Source: Nocardia huaxiensis (GTDB lineage Bacteria; Actinomycetota; Actinomycetes; Mycobacteriales; Mycobacteriaceae). Taken from it: DNA of 64,000 nucleotides. The stretch is taken from assembly GCF_013744875.1 (NCBI RefSeq), contig NZ_CP059399.1, positions 62,001-126,000 on the forward strand. Direction: 5' to 3'. Positions 43,315 through 51,642 of the stretch are shown here, piece by piece. The translations under genes and the position numbers were made by a program. Numbering within the stretch: the first letter of the stretch is position 1; each line of letters starts with the position of its first letter. The notes beneath the pieces are model-generated. The model made no database searches. It was not told the DNA's origin and saw nothing but the letters and a program-made list of their open reading frames with translations.

Positions 43315-44019
43315 TCAGCGTGGGATGGGACGCAGCACAACCTCGGTGGGATGCGCGTCGCGCGGCGTCTCCACGGCATTGCGGACCGCCCGCGCCACGG
43401 TCTCGGGGGTGAGGAATTCCCGCGGCTGGTAGTCGCGCTGCTCCCCGGCGATGATGGCGCGCTGCATGTCGGTGTCGATGCGGCCCGGGTGCACGGAGGT
43501 GACGCGCAGATCCGGTTCCTCCAGCCGCAGCGCGTCGGCGAAGGCACGCAGGCCGAATTTGCTGGCGGCGTAGGCGCTCCAGCCGGCATTGGCGCGCAGT
43601 CCGGCGCCCGAATTGATCAGCACCACATGGCCGTTGGCGGCGCGCAGGGCGGGCAGCAGCAGGCGGGTCAGTTCGACCACGGCTATCAGGTTGGCTTCCA
43701 AGGTATTCCGCCACTGCGCGACCGAGGAATCGGCTATGGTGCCCAGGTCGGCGATCCCGGCATTGTGTACCAACACGTCCAATCGGTCGATCGGTTCGAC
43801 CGCGCGGGCCACCGCCGCGTAGTCGGTCAACTCCACCGGCCACCCTGTGGCACCGGGCAATTCGCCCAGAATCGGTTCGAGCGCCTCGGGCGTGCGCGCC
43901 CCCAGCAGCAGGCGATGGGCCGGGGCGAGCTCACGGGCGATGGCCGCCCCGAGACCGCGACTCGCGCCGGTCACGAGCGCGGTCGGCTGGACGCTGCTGG
44001 ACTCCGCGGAATTCGGCAT
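43315..44019 (-). CDS. Short-chain dehydrogenase/reductase
   Basis: A 234-residue classical SDR: TGASRGLGAAIA cofactor loop, NNAG-like VHNAGIAD, catalytic Ser in LINSGAG, and YAASK for Tyr and Lys. The NADP preference is suggested by GARTPEALEP. Substrate unknown. The ATG at 44019 starts the recognised sequence; upstream in-frame codons are not protein-like. Confidence 0.9.
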   Translation of the reverse strand: MPNSAESSSVQPTALVTGASRGLGAAIARELAPAHRLLLGARTPEALEPILGELPGATGWPVELTDYAAVARAVEPIDRLDVLVHNAGIADLGTIADSSVAQWRNTLEANLIAVVELTRLLLPALRAANGHVVLINSGAGLRANAGWSAYAASKFGLRAFADALRLEEPDLRVTSVHPGRIDTDMQRAIIAGEQRDYQPREFLTPETVARAVRNAVETPRDAHPTEVVLRPIPR

Positions 44020-44169
44020 GCGATCACCGTAACCGGGCGGCCGATCGCGGCGATGCTCCGGGCGAGGCAGCCGGCGCTCGCACGGGGAAGCGAGCGCAGC
44101 GCTCACACGCACCGGCGACGGTGCGCCACACGTGATTGTCGAAGCGGATTCACGAAGAAGGCGAACACA

Positions 44170-45831
44170 GTGCAATCTGGCGACCAGGCGCCGTCCCCCA
44201 ACCGCATAGAGCCCTACGACAGCTACACCGACCCGCTCCCCCTCGACGCCGAGTTCTATGCCGCCTACCGCGACCCGCTCTGTGCGGAGAGCGAGTTCCG
44301 CTCCGCGTACGGCGACCCACCGACCGCCGACGACGAATTCAGTGCTGCCTGTGGTGAGCCCTCCACGACCGAGACCGAGCTCACGTCCGCCGGGGACGAC
44401 CTCGATTTCGCCGCGCCCGAGCCGATCATCACAGGCCGCGCCCACCGTACCCAGCGCGCGTACCTCGCGGTCCCGGCGCAGAATAAGGCGATGACTCAGC
44501 CGGGATTCACGCCCACCCAGCTCGCGGCGCGTGCCGCCTACCTGCTGCGCGGCAATGACCTGGGCACCATGACCAGTGCCGCGCCCAAGCTGTATCCGCA
44601 CATGTGGAGCTGGGACGCGGCCTTCGTGGCGGTCGGTCTCGCGCCGTTGAGTGTGGAGCGTGCGGCGCTGGAACTCGACACGCTGTTCTCGGCGCAGTGG
44701 CGCAACGGCATGATTCCGCACATCGTGTTCGCCAACGGGGTGGACGGGTACTTCCCGGGCCCGTCGCGCTGGGAGTGTCGGCGACTTGCCGCCGACGCGC
44801 CGGACGGGCCGGACACCTCCGGCATCACCCAGCCGCCCGTGCATGCCATTGCGGTGCAACGGATTCTGGATCACTCCCGCCGCCATGGCCGTTCCACCCG
44901 GGCCGTGGCCGAGGATTTCCTGAACCGGCGCTGGCCCGATCTCATGCGCTGGCATCGCTGGCTCGCCTACGCCCGCGACCCGAAGCAGAACGGCCGCATC
45001 ACGCTGTACCACGGGTGGGAATCCGGCATGGACAATTCGCCGCGCTGGGATCGCGCCTACGCCAATGTGATTCCCGGCCCGGACCTGCCGCCGTATCAGC
45101 GCGAGGACCTGCACGTGGTGGGCGACCCGACACAGCGGCCCAGCGACCGCGAATACGACCGCTACATGTGGCTGGTCGAGCAGATGCGCCGCGCCGGCTA
45201 CGACGACTACCAGCTCGCCTCCACCATGAGCTTCGCCGTCGAGGACGTCTTCGTCACCGCCATCTTCGCGCTGGCCTGCGATGTGCTCGCCAATATCGGC
45301 GAGGACTACAAGCAGCCGCTCGCCGATGTGCGCGAGCTGTACCAGTGGGCCGACTACTTCCGCGCGGGCGTCATCGCCACCACTGACGCGCGCACCGGCG
45401 CGGCCCGCGATTTCGATGTGCGCGAGGACAAGTGGATCGACACCGAGACCCTGGCCTGCTTCGCGCCCCTGCTGTGCGGCGGGCTCAGCCGTGACTCGGA
45501 GCGACGACTGCTGCGCCTGTTCGAGGGGCCGCGCTGGTGCGGGCACCCGGATCTGCGCTACGCGCTGCCGCCGTCGACCTCGCCGGTGTCCAAGGACTTC
45601 CGGCCGCGCGAATACTGGCGCGGACCGGTGTGGCCGGTCATGAGCTGGCTGTTCTCCTGGCTGTTCGCCCGGCGCGGCTGGGCCGAGCGCTCGTTCATGC
45701 TGCGCGCGGAGGGGCTGCGGCAGGCCAGCGACGGCACCTTCGCCGAGTACTACGAGCCGTTCACCGGTGAGCCGCTGGGCAGTATGCAGCAGTCCTGGAC
45801 GGCCGCTTCGGTCTTGGATTGGCTGGGCTGA
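44170..45831 (+). CDS. ggh: Glucosylglycerate hydrolase (GH63) with repeat-bearing N-terminal extension
   Basis: A 553-residue product. From M108 (ATG 44491) to the end it matches the 446-residue mycobacterial glucosylglycerate hydrolase GgH, which releases glucose and glycerate from the compatible solute after nitrogen stress. Core residues W41-D42, D181 (SGMDNSP) and the Glu of FAEYYEPFTGE agree with the catalytic set I recall for M. hassiacum, offset by one. The first 107 residues are an acidic extension with five 14-residue repeats (EFxxAYxDP). GTG 44170 is chosen because GAAGAAGG lies eight bases upstream; ATG 44491 is the alternative. Confidence 0.85.
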   Translation: MQSGDQAPSPNRIEPYDSYTDPLPLDAEFYAAYRDPLCAESEFRSAYGDPPTADDEFSAACGEPSTTETELTSAGDDLDFAAPEPIITGRAHRTQRAYLAVPAQNKAMTQPGFTPTQLAARAAYLLRGNDLGTMTSAAPKLYPHMWSWDAAFVAVGLAPLSVERAALELDTLFSAQWRNGMIPHIVFANGVDGYFPGPSRWECRRLAADAPDGPDTSGITQPPVHAIAVQRILDHSRRHGRSTRAVAEDFLNRRWPDLMRWHRWLAYARDPKQNGRITLYHGWESGMDNSPRWDRAYANVIPGPDLPPYQREDLHVVGDPTQRPSDREYDRYMWLVEQMRRAGYDDYQLASTMSFAVEDVFVTAIFALACDVLANIGEDYKQPLADVRELYQWADYFRAGVIATTDARTGAARDFDVREDKWIDTETLACFAPLLCGGLSRDSERRLLRLFEGPRWCGHPDLRYALPPSTSPVSKDFRPREYWRGPVWPVMSWLFSWLFARRGWAERSFMLRAEGLRQASDGTFAEYYEPFTGEPLGSMQQSWTAASVLDWLG

Positions 45832-45913
45832 ATCAGCCAGTCGGTCACCATGTAGCAAACACCACACCGGGTGTGCCACGCGCATGACTCCGCTGGGCTT
45901 ACTGTCCAATGAC

Positions 45914-46669
45914 ATGTACCTAAGCCGGAATCGGTCCCCGAAGGCTCGTCGCAGGTACCTGATCGCCCCTGCCCTCGCAGTGGCGGGCACTCTCCTGGCT
46001 ACCGGAGTCGCCGCGGCCGAGGAGGGCCCCGACGTCTCCTCCTGGCAGCATCCCGGCGGCAGCGGCATCAACTGGTTCGCGGTGCGCGGCGCAGGCCACC
46101 GCTTCGCCATGGTGAAGGCCACCGAGGGCCTGAACTACATCAACCCGCACTTCGTCCCCGACAGCCTGCTCATGCGAGCGGCCGGAGTAGCCAGGGGCAC
46201 ATACCATTTCGCTCGCCCCGCCCTGCTCCCCGAAGCGCAGGCCGCCTTCTACTCCGCAATCGTGCTGGGGCAGAACGGACCCCTGGACCTGCCCCCGGTC
46301 CTGGACCTCGAGGACTCCGGCGGCCTACCGGCTCCGGCGCTCATCGACTGGACCCACCGCTACCTGAACACGGTGCAGGCGTTGACCGGTCGCGTCCCGA
46401 TCATCTACACGGGCGTCAACTTCTGGAAGACCGCCATGGCCAACTCGAACGAGTTCACCCGCTACCCCCTGTGGATAGCCGACTACCGCGGAAACGACGA
46501 CCCGGAGGTCCCCGGCGGCTGGCCCGCCTGGACCTTCTGGCAGTACACCGACTCCGGCAGCATCCCCGGCATTCCGGGCGCGACCGACATCAACGTATAC
46601 AGCGGAGCCCAGGGCGATCTCGCCCGCTTCGCCAATATGCCGTCGTCGGGCAGCGCGGGCAGCAGCTGA
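45914..46669 (+). CDS. Secreted GH25 lysozyme (muramidase)
   Basis: A 251-residue secreted cell-wall hydrolase. The signal peptide runs to about residue 33 (KARRRYLIAPALAVAG, cleaved after AAA), and the GH25 domain follows directly. GPDVSSWQHP has the first catalytic Asp, MVKATEGLNYINPHF is conserved, PVLDLEDSGG has the Asp-Glu pair, and PLWIADYRG and FWQYTDSG close the barrel. ATG 45914 gives the best signal peptide; ATG 45884 is possible. The preceding 82 bases show nothing. Confidence 0.9.
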   Translation: MYLSRNRSPKARRRYLIAPALAVAGTLLATGVAAAEEGPDVSSWQHPGGSGINWFAVRGAGHRFAMVKATEGLNYINPHFVPDSLLMRAAGVARGTYHFARPALLPEAQAAFYSAIVLGQNGPLDLPPVLDLEDSGGLPAPALIDWTHRYLNTVQALTGRVPIIYTGVNFWKTAMANSNEFTRYPLWIADYRGNDDPEVPGGWPAWTFWQYTDSGSIPGIPGATDINVYSGAQGDLARFANMPSSGSAGSS

Positions 46670-46691
46670 CCTCGGCCCGGCCGCATCCCGT

Positions 46692-46783
46692 CGTCATCCC
46701 GGCGCGCTTCTTGGCCGGGATCCACAGGGTGCAGTGCCGCACCTGAGGGTGTGGATCCCGGCCAAAAGCATGCCGGGATGACG
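46692..46783. repeat. Nested palindromic element, copy D, inverted orientation
   Basis: Left arm 46692-46725 equals the right arm of copy B read backwards; right arm 46751-46783 is the exact complement of the left arms of A, B and C. The element is thus flipped relative to the others. The 25-base spacer holds its own hairpin (GGTGC...GCACC). It lies between convergent lysozyme and PhoX genes. Confidence 0.9.
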
Positions 46784-46821
46784 AGAGATGTTGCCACTCC
46801 CGGAGTAACGAGAGGCGTTGT

Positions 46822-48888
46822 CTAGACGCCGATTTCGCCGTTGGTTTTCCAGACCACGACCACGGACGGGCGCGGCTGGGAGGTACCACCGTCGGGCCAG
46901 TGCGAGCCCGGCTTGTCGGCGCTGGCGCCGTCGAGCTCGCCCGGGTGCTGGACGGAGACCAGGACGCGGTCCTTGGTCACGATCGGGCCGCAGGTCTCCG
47001 CGCCGATCGGCACGGTGAGGAACTGCTTGGTCTCGCCGCGGTTCGCGCCCTCGAGCACCACCGAGAACAGGCCGTCATTGGACTTGAGCGCATTGCCGTC
47101 GGTAGAGATCCACAGGTTGCCGTGCGGGTCGAAGGCCAGGTTGTCCGGGCAGGAGATCGGGCTGACCTTGGTCTTGTCGAAGCCGGCGAAGTAGGTGTCG
47201 GCTTCCTTCGGGTCGCCGCACACCAGCAGCAGGGACCAGGTGAACGAGGTGCCCTTGTGGTCGTCGACCAGTTCGAGGACCTGGCCGTTCTTGTTCTGCT
47301 TGCGCGGGTTCGCCTCGTCGACGACGGCCTTGCCCTCGTCGCCGCGGTTCTTGTTGTTGGTCAGCGCCACGTACACCTTGCCGGTGAACGGGCTCGCCTC
47401 GAAGTCCTCCGGGCGGTCCATCTTGGTGGCCCCGGCCTTGTCACCGGCGAGGCGGGTGAACACCGCGACCTCGGCGGCGGTCATGCCGTCGACCAGCGAG
47501 CGGCCCTTGCCGTCGGCGCCGGTCTCCAGGATCGGAATCCACTGGCCCTTACCGGTGAAGCCCTGCGCGGACGGGACTTTGCCGGTGCCGTCGATCTGGT
47601 CCGGGTGGTCACCGGTCAGCTTGGCGACATAGAGGGTGCCCTCGTCGAGGATGGTCATGTTCGCCTTGCGCGCCGCGGCGGTGTCACCGGGCTGGATCTT
47701 CTTGCTGGAGACGAACTTGTACATGTACTCGAAGCGTTCGTCGTCACCGGAGTAGGCGACGACGGTGCCGTCCGCGGTGACGAAGATATTGGCGGCCTCG
47801 TGCTTGAAACGGCCCATGGCCGAATGCTTCACGGGCGTGCCGGCGGGATCCCACGGGTCGACCTCGATGATGTAGCCGAAGCGGTTGGCCTCGTTCGGCT
47901 CCTGCGCGGTGTCGAAGCGCTTGTCGAAAGTCTCCCATTTGCGCGGCATTTCGCCCTGGCCCGCACCCGGATGGCCGAGGCCGTAGCGCTTGCCGCGCGC
48001 CTGCCCGGTCTCGTCGGCGATCACGCCGGCGAAGTACTGGTTGAAGTTCTCCTCGCCGGAAAGGACGGTGCCCCAGGGGGTTACGCCGCCGGAGCAGTTG
48101 TTGAAGGTGCCCAGCACCTTGGCGCCCGTCGGATCCGCGGAGGTTTTCAGGAAGTCGCTGCCCGCGGCCGGGCCGGTCACCGTGAACTCGGTGGTGCCGG
48201 TGATGCGGCGGTTGTACTGGCCCAGCACCGGGGTGAGCTTGCCGCTGCCCTGCTCGCCCTTGACCTCGACCACCGAAAGCCCGTGTGCGGCAAGGGCGAT
48301 CTCGAACTGTTCCCGGGTGGGGGCGTCGGCCTTGTACCCCGCGAACATGGCCGGCTCGGTGGTGTACTCGTGGTTCGCGATCAGCAGGAAGGAGTTGTCC
48401 TTGCCCGCGATCGGCAGCAGCGCCGAGTAGTCGTTGTTGAAACCGAACTGCTTGGCCTGCGCGGCGGCGGTCTGGTTGGCGAAGTCGAACTTCGGCGCGT
48501 CGGGCAGCACCGGGTCGCCCCAGCGGATGACGACGCTCTGCTCGTAGCCCTTGGGGATGACGACGGCGTCTTCCTTGTTCGGCGCGACCGGGTCGAAGCC
48601 GGTGCCGACGCCGGTGCCCGGGTTCTGCACCGCGGCGGCCTTCTCGGTGTCGTCGCTGCCGCAGGCGGCCAGCGCGCTGCCCGCACCGGCGGCGAGCACG
48701 ACGGCGGCACTGCCCTGGAACAGGCGGCGGCGCGAGATGCCGGCGACGATGTCACCGAAGTACTCGTTCTTCGAGGTGTTGGGAACCTCGTGGAAGCAGG
48801 CGTTGCCGCACTTGTACTGGCAGGTCACGGAGGAGCGTGCGGACGCTCCATCGTGCTTCACGAAGAGGGCAAGGGGTTTGATGCTCAC
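46822..48888 (-). CDS. phoX: PhoX-family alkaline phosphatase
   Basis: A 688-residue secreted phosphatase of the PhoX/DUF839 family, which uses iron and calcium to release phosphate from organic esters. An N-terminal stretch of about 45 residues leads to a twin-arginine motif SRRRLFQGSA and a hydrophobic segment ending LAACG, so it is probably a Tat-exported lipoprotein. Hallmarks are GGVTPWGTVLSGEENFNQYF, RFGYIIEVDPWDP and CPDNLAFDPHGNLWISTDG. GTG 48888 is chosen with AGGAG six bases upstream; the frame upstream lacks a site. Confidence 0.92.
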   Translation of the reverse strand: MSIKPLALFVKHDGASARSSVTCQYKCGNACFHEVPNTSKNEYFGDIVAGISRRRLFQGSAAVVLAAGAGSALAACGSDDTEKAAAVQNPGTGVGTGFDPVAPNKEDAVVIPKGYEQSVVIRWGDPVLPDAPKFDFANQTAAAQAKQFGFNNDYSALLPIAGKDNSFLLIANHEYTTEPAMFAGYKADAPTREQFEIALAAHGLSVVEVKGEQGSGKLTPVLGQYNRRITGTTEFTVTGPAAGSDFLKTSADPTGAKVLGTFNNCSGGVTPWGTVLSGEENFNQYFAGVIADETGQARGKRYGLGHPGAGQGEMPRKWETFDKRFDTAQEPNEANRFGYIIEVDPWDPAGTPVKHSAMGRFKHEAANIFVTADGTVVAYSGDDERFEYMYKFVSSKKIQPGDTAAARKANMTILDEGTLYVAKLTGDHPDQIDGTGKVPSAQGFTGKGQWIPILETGADGKGRSLVDGMTAAEVAVFTRLAGDKAGATKMDRPEDFEASPFTGKVYVALTNNKNRGDEGKAVVDEANPRKQNKNGQVLELVDDHKGTSFTWSLLLVCGDPKEADTYFAGFDKTKVSPISCPDNLAFDPHGNLWISTDGNALKSNDGLFSVVLEGANRGETKQFLTVPIGAETCGPIVTKDRVLVSVQHPGELDGASADKPGSHWPDGGTSQPRPSVVVVWKTNGEIGV

Positions 48889-48972
48889 AGCAGGCTCCTG
48901 ATTCTTCTGTCGCGCCGCACCGTAAACGGGCGAGGAAAGCGAAAGGAGACCCAAAAGTGAACATCCGACCAA

Positions 48973-48991
48973 TTAGGTTGCCCTTAGTTAG
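48973..48991. promoter_or_regulatory. Possible IdeR/DtxR-like iron box before phoX
   Basis: TTAGGTTGCCCTTAGTTAG matches about 12 of 19 positions of the actinobacterial iron box TTAGGTTAGGCTAACCTAA, 85 bases before the PhoX start. The first half-site is exact, the second weak. Confidence 0.35.
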
Positions 48992-49020
48992 CCGGGCAAA
49001 CTCCCCGTCACCTCGGAGTG

Positions 49021-49746
49021 CTACAGGACCTGCGAAAGGAACTGCCGCAGGCGCGGTGTCTCGGCACTGTCGAACAGGGCCTCCGGCGTGCCCGTCTCCA
49101 CCACCTGACCATGATCCATGAACACCACGCGGTCCGAAACCGAACGGGCGAACCCCATTTCGTGGGTGACCACGATCATCGACATGCCGCCCCGGGCCAG
49201 CTCGGCCATCAGCGACAGGACGCCCTTCACCAGTTCCGGGTCCAGCGCCGAGGTGGCCTCGTCGAAGAACATGATCTGCGGCTTCATGGCCAGGGCGCGG
49301 GCAATCGCCACGCGCTGCTGTTGCCCGCCGGACAGATTCGCGGGCCGGGCATCGGCCTTGCCCGAAAGTCCCACCGCCTCCAGCTGTTCCAGCGCCAGCG
49401 TGCGGCCCTGCTCCTTGGAGAGCTTGTGCAGCTTCACCGGACCGAGCGCCACATTGTCGGCGACGGTCATGTGCGGGAACAGATTGAAATGCTGGAACAC
49501 CATGCCGATGCGCTGGCGCAGGGCATCCGGGTTCTCGGCGAGCACCGATGTGCCGTCCAGCAGAATGTCGCCCTGCTCGGGTTCGTGCAGCCGGTTCAGC
49601 ACCCGCAGCAGTGTGGACTTGCCGGAACCCGACGGCCCGATCACCGTCGTCGTCTTGCCCGCGTCCACATGAATGTCCACCCCGCGCAGCACATGATTGC
49701 GCCCCAGCGTCAGATGCAGGCCCTTACCCGTCAAGGATGCGCTCAT
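49021..49746 (-). CDS. Polar amino acid ABC transporter ATPase (GlnQ-like)
   Basis: A 241-residue ATPase of the polar amino acid uptake group: Walker A GPSGSGKSTLL, Q-loop MVFQHFNLFPHMTV, signature LSGGQQQRV, Walker B IMFFDEATSALDPELV, H-loop VTHEMGFA. It works with the fused binding protein-permease encoded just upstream (ATGA overlap). Glutamine or glutamate is likely, but the sequence cannot fix the substrate. Confidence 0.92.
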   Translation of the reverse strand: MSASLTGKGLHLTLGRNHVLRGVDIHVDAGKTTTVIGPSGSGKSTLLRVLNRLHEPEQGDILLDGTSVLAENPDALRQRIGMVFQHFNLFPHMTVADNVALGPVKLHKLSKEQGRTLALEQLEAVGLSGKADARPANLSGGQQQRVAIARALAMKPQIMFFDEATSALDPELVKGVLSLMAELARGGMSMIVVTHEMGFARSVSDRVVFMDHGQVVETGTPEALFDSAETPRLRQFLSQVL

Positions 49747-51581
49747 GCCCCACGACCTTCCGTGATCACGGCCTGCTCGACCGGGTCGATCGGCTGTTCC
49801 TCGCGGCCGGTGCGCAGCCGCTTGTCGATGTAGTTCACCAGGTGCGTCAGCGGCACCGTCAGCAGCAGGTACATCAGGCCCGCCGCCACCAGCGGCGACA
49901 GATTCCCGGTCTGCGCGTTGAGGTCACGGCCGACGGCGAACAATTCCCGTTGCGTGGCGAGCAGTCCCAGGAAGTAGATGAGCGACGAGTCCTTGATGAG
50001 CGCGATGAACTGGTTCATGAGCGCGGGCAGCACGCGGCGCACGCCCTGCGGGATCACCACCAGCGTCATGGCCTGGCGGTACCCGAAACCGATGGCGCGA
50101 GCCGCTTCCAGCTGGCCGGGCTCCACGGACTGGATGCCGGAGCGGAAGATCTCACCGATATAGGCGGCGGCCAGCAGCGCCAGCGCGACCGCGCCCAGCC
50201 AGTACGGGTTGTTGCCGGTGATGTTCTTGACCACCGGGCCCACGCCCAGGCCGATCAACAGGATGATCACCACAGCGGGCAGGCCGCGGAAGATGTCGGT
50301 GTAAACCCGTGCGGGCCAACGCAACCAGCGCGTGCGGGAGATGCCCGCGACGGCCAGCAGCATGCCGAGCACGGTGCCGAGCACGCCCGACACCAGTGCC
50401 AGGATGAGGGTGTTCGGCAAACCGGTCTTGATCAGATCCGGGAACGCCTTCTTGTACAGCGACCAGTCGAAGAACGTGTCCTTCAACTGCTGCAGCGTCG
50501 ACTTCGGCTGCGCCACAGCCACATCCGCCGGGGCGTTGGCGGCATTCTCGGCGGCGATGCGCGCGAAGTCCGGCAGCTGCGGCACCGGCGCGGCCTTGGA
50601 TCCCGGCTTCCAGCCCGGCGGAATCTCGCGCGGCACCCACTGTTCGTACAGCTTGGCGTAGGTGCCGTCCGCGATCACCGCGTCCAGGGCCGAATTCAGC
50701 GCATTGGTCAGCGGCTGATTGTCCTTGCGCACCGCGTAGCCCACGAAGTTGTTGAGGCTGAAGGTGTTCTGCACGATCGAGGTCGCGTCACCGGGCTTGA
50801 TCGCGCCCTGCGCCTGCGCCGACGGCGCCACCCAGGCGTCGATCTGACCGGTCTTCAGGTTCGCGTACGCGGTGTTGTAGTCCGGGAACTTCACCGGATC
50901 CAGGTGCAGCTCGTTGACCACATAGTCGTCCTGCACCGTGCCCTGCACCACGCCGATGCGGGTGCCCCGGTTCAGATCCGAAAAGCCTTTGATGCCACTG
51001 CCGTTCGGCACCACCAGCGAGAAGTAGCCGAAGTCGTAGCCGTTGGTGAACCCCACCAGCTGCCGGCGCGCGTCGGTGGTGGTGATGTTGGAGGAGCCGA
51101 CGTCGAAGCGGCCATTGGCCACCTGCGCCAGCAGGCCGGAGAACTCGGTGCCCACGAACTCGATCTGCAGGCCGAGCTTGTCGGCCATGGCGCGCAGCAG
51201 TTCGTTGTCGAAACCGGTGAACGCGCCCTTGGAGTTGACGCAGATGCTCGGCGGCGCGTCCGAGAGCGTGCCGACGCTGAGCTTGCCCGCGGTGAGCAGG
51301 CCCAGCTTGCTCTTGTCGATGCGGTCGAGCGGTTCGGTGGTGGCCGTCGTGAACTTGTCCGACGCGGCGGTCGCGGTGCCGGTCGCCAGGTTCGGCGGGA
51401 GCGCGGTCGCGGCGGACAGGCCCGGCGGGGAACACAGGTCACCGCTGTCGGGTGCGGCGACGGCCGGGCCCGCGCCGAGGGTCAGCATTCCTGCCAGGGT
51501 GACCAGCAACACTCCCGCGAGAGCCGATATGCGTGGTCGCCGACCGGATTGGCGGGCGGTGGCCGTGCGCAAGCAAACCAT
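49743..51581 (-). CDS. Fused amino acid ABC substrate-binding protein and permease
   Basis: A 612-residue fusion. After a signal segment (ISALAGVLLVTLAGM), residues about 75-320 form a family 3 solute-binding domain (LSVGTLSDAPPSICVN, GFDNELLRAMADKLGLQIEFV, TRIGVVQGTVQDDYV). Residues about 380-590 form a GlnP/HisM-type permease with TGLPNTLILALVSG and the EAA loop EAARAIGFGYRQAMTLVVIPQGVRR. With the ATPase it makes a two-gene importer in which the binding domain is tethered to the channel, as in GlnPQ of other Gram-positives. Confidence 0.9.
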   Translation of the reverse strand: MVCLRTATARQSGRRPRISALAGVLLVTLAGMLTLGAGPAVAAPDSGDLCSPPGLSAATALPPNLATGTATAASDKFTTATTEPLDRIDKSKLGLLTAGKLSVGTLSDAPPSICVNSKGAFTGFDNELLRAMADKLGLQIEFVGTEFSGLLAQVANGRFDVGSSNITTTDARRQLVGFTNGYDFGYFSLVVPNGSGIKGFSDLNRGTRIGVVQGTVQDDYVVNELHLDPVKFPDYNTAYANLKTGQIDAWVAPSAQAQGAIKPGDATSIVQNTFSLNNFVGYAVRKDNQPLTNALNSALDAVIADGTYAKLYEQWVPREIPPGWKPGSKAAPVPQLPDFARIAAENAANAPADVAVAQPKSTLQQLKDTFFDWSLYKKAFPDLIKTGLPNTLILALVSGVLGTVLGMLLAVAGISRTRWLRWPARVYTDIFRGLPAVVIILLIGLGVGPVVKNITGNNPYWLGAVALALLAAAYIGEIFRSGIQSVEPGQLEAARAIGFGYRQAMTLVVIPQGVRRVLPALMNQFIALIKDSSLIYFLGLLATQRELFAVGRDLNAQTGNLSPLVAAGLMYLLLTVPLTHLVNYIDKRLRTGREEQPIDPVEQAVITEGRGA

Positions 51582-51642
51582 GGCGAATGAGCCTAGTAGG
51601 ACGAATGCGCGAAACCAGACTTGCGGTCGGCGTGAGCGCAGT

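Noticed and set aside
19824..46783. The dispersed palindromes as a CRISPR array
   Set aside because: Copies are kilobases apart, inverted and nested, with no spacer series and no cas genes.
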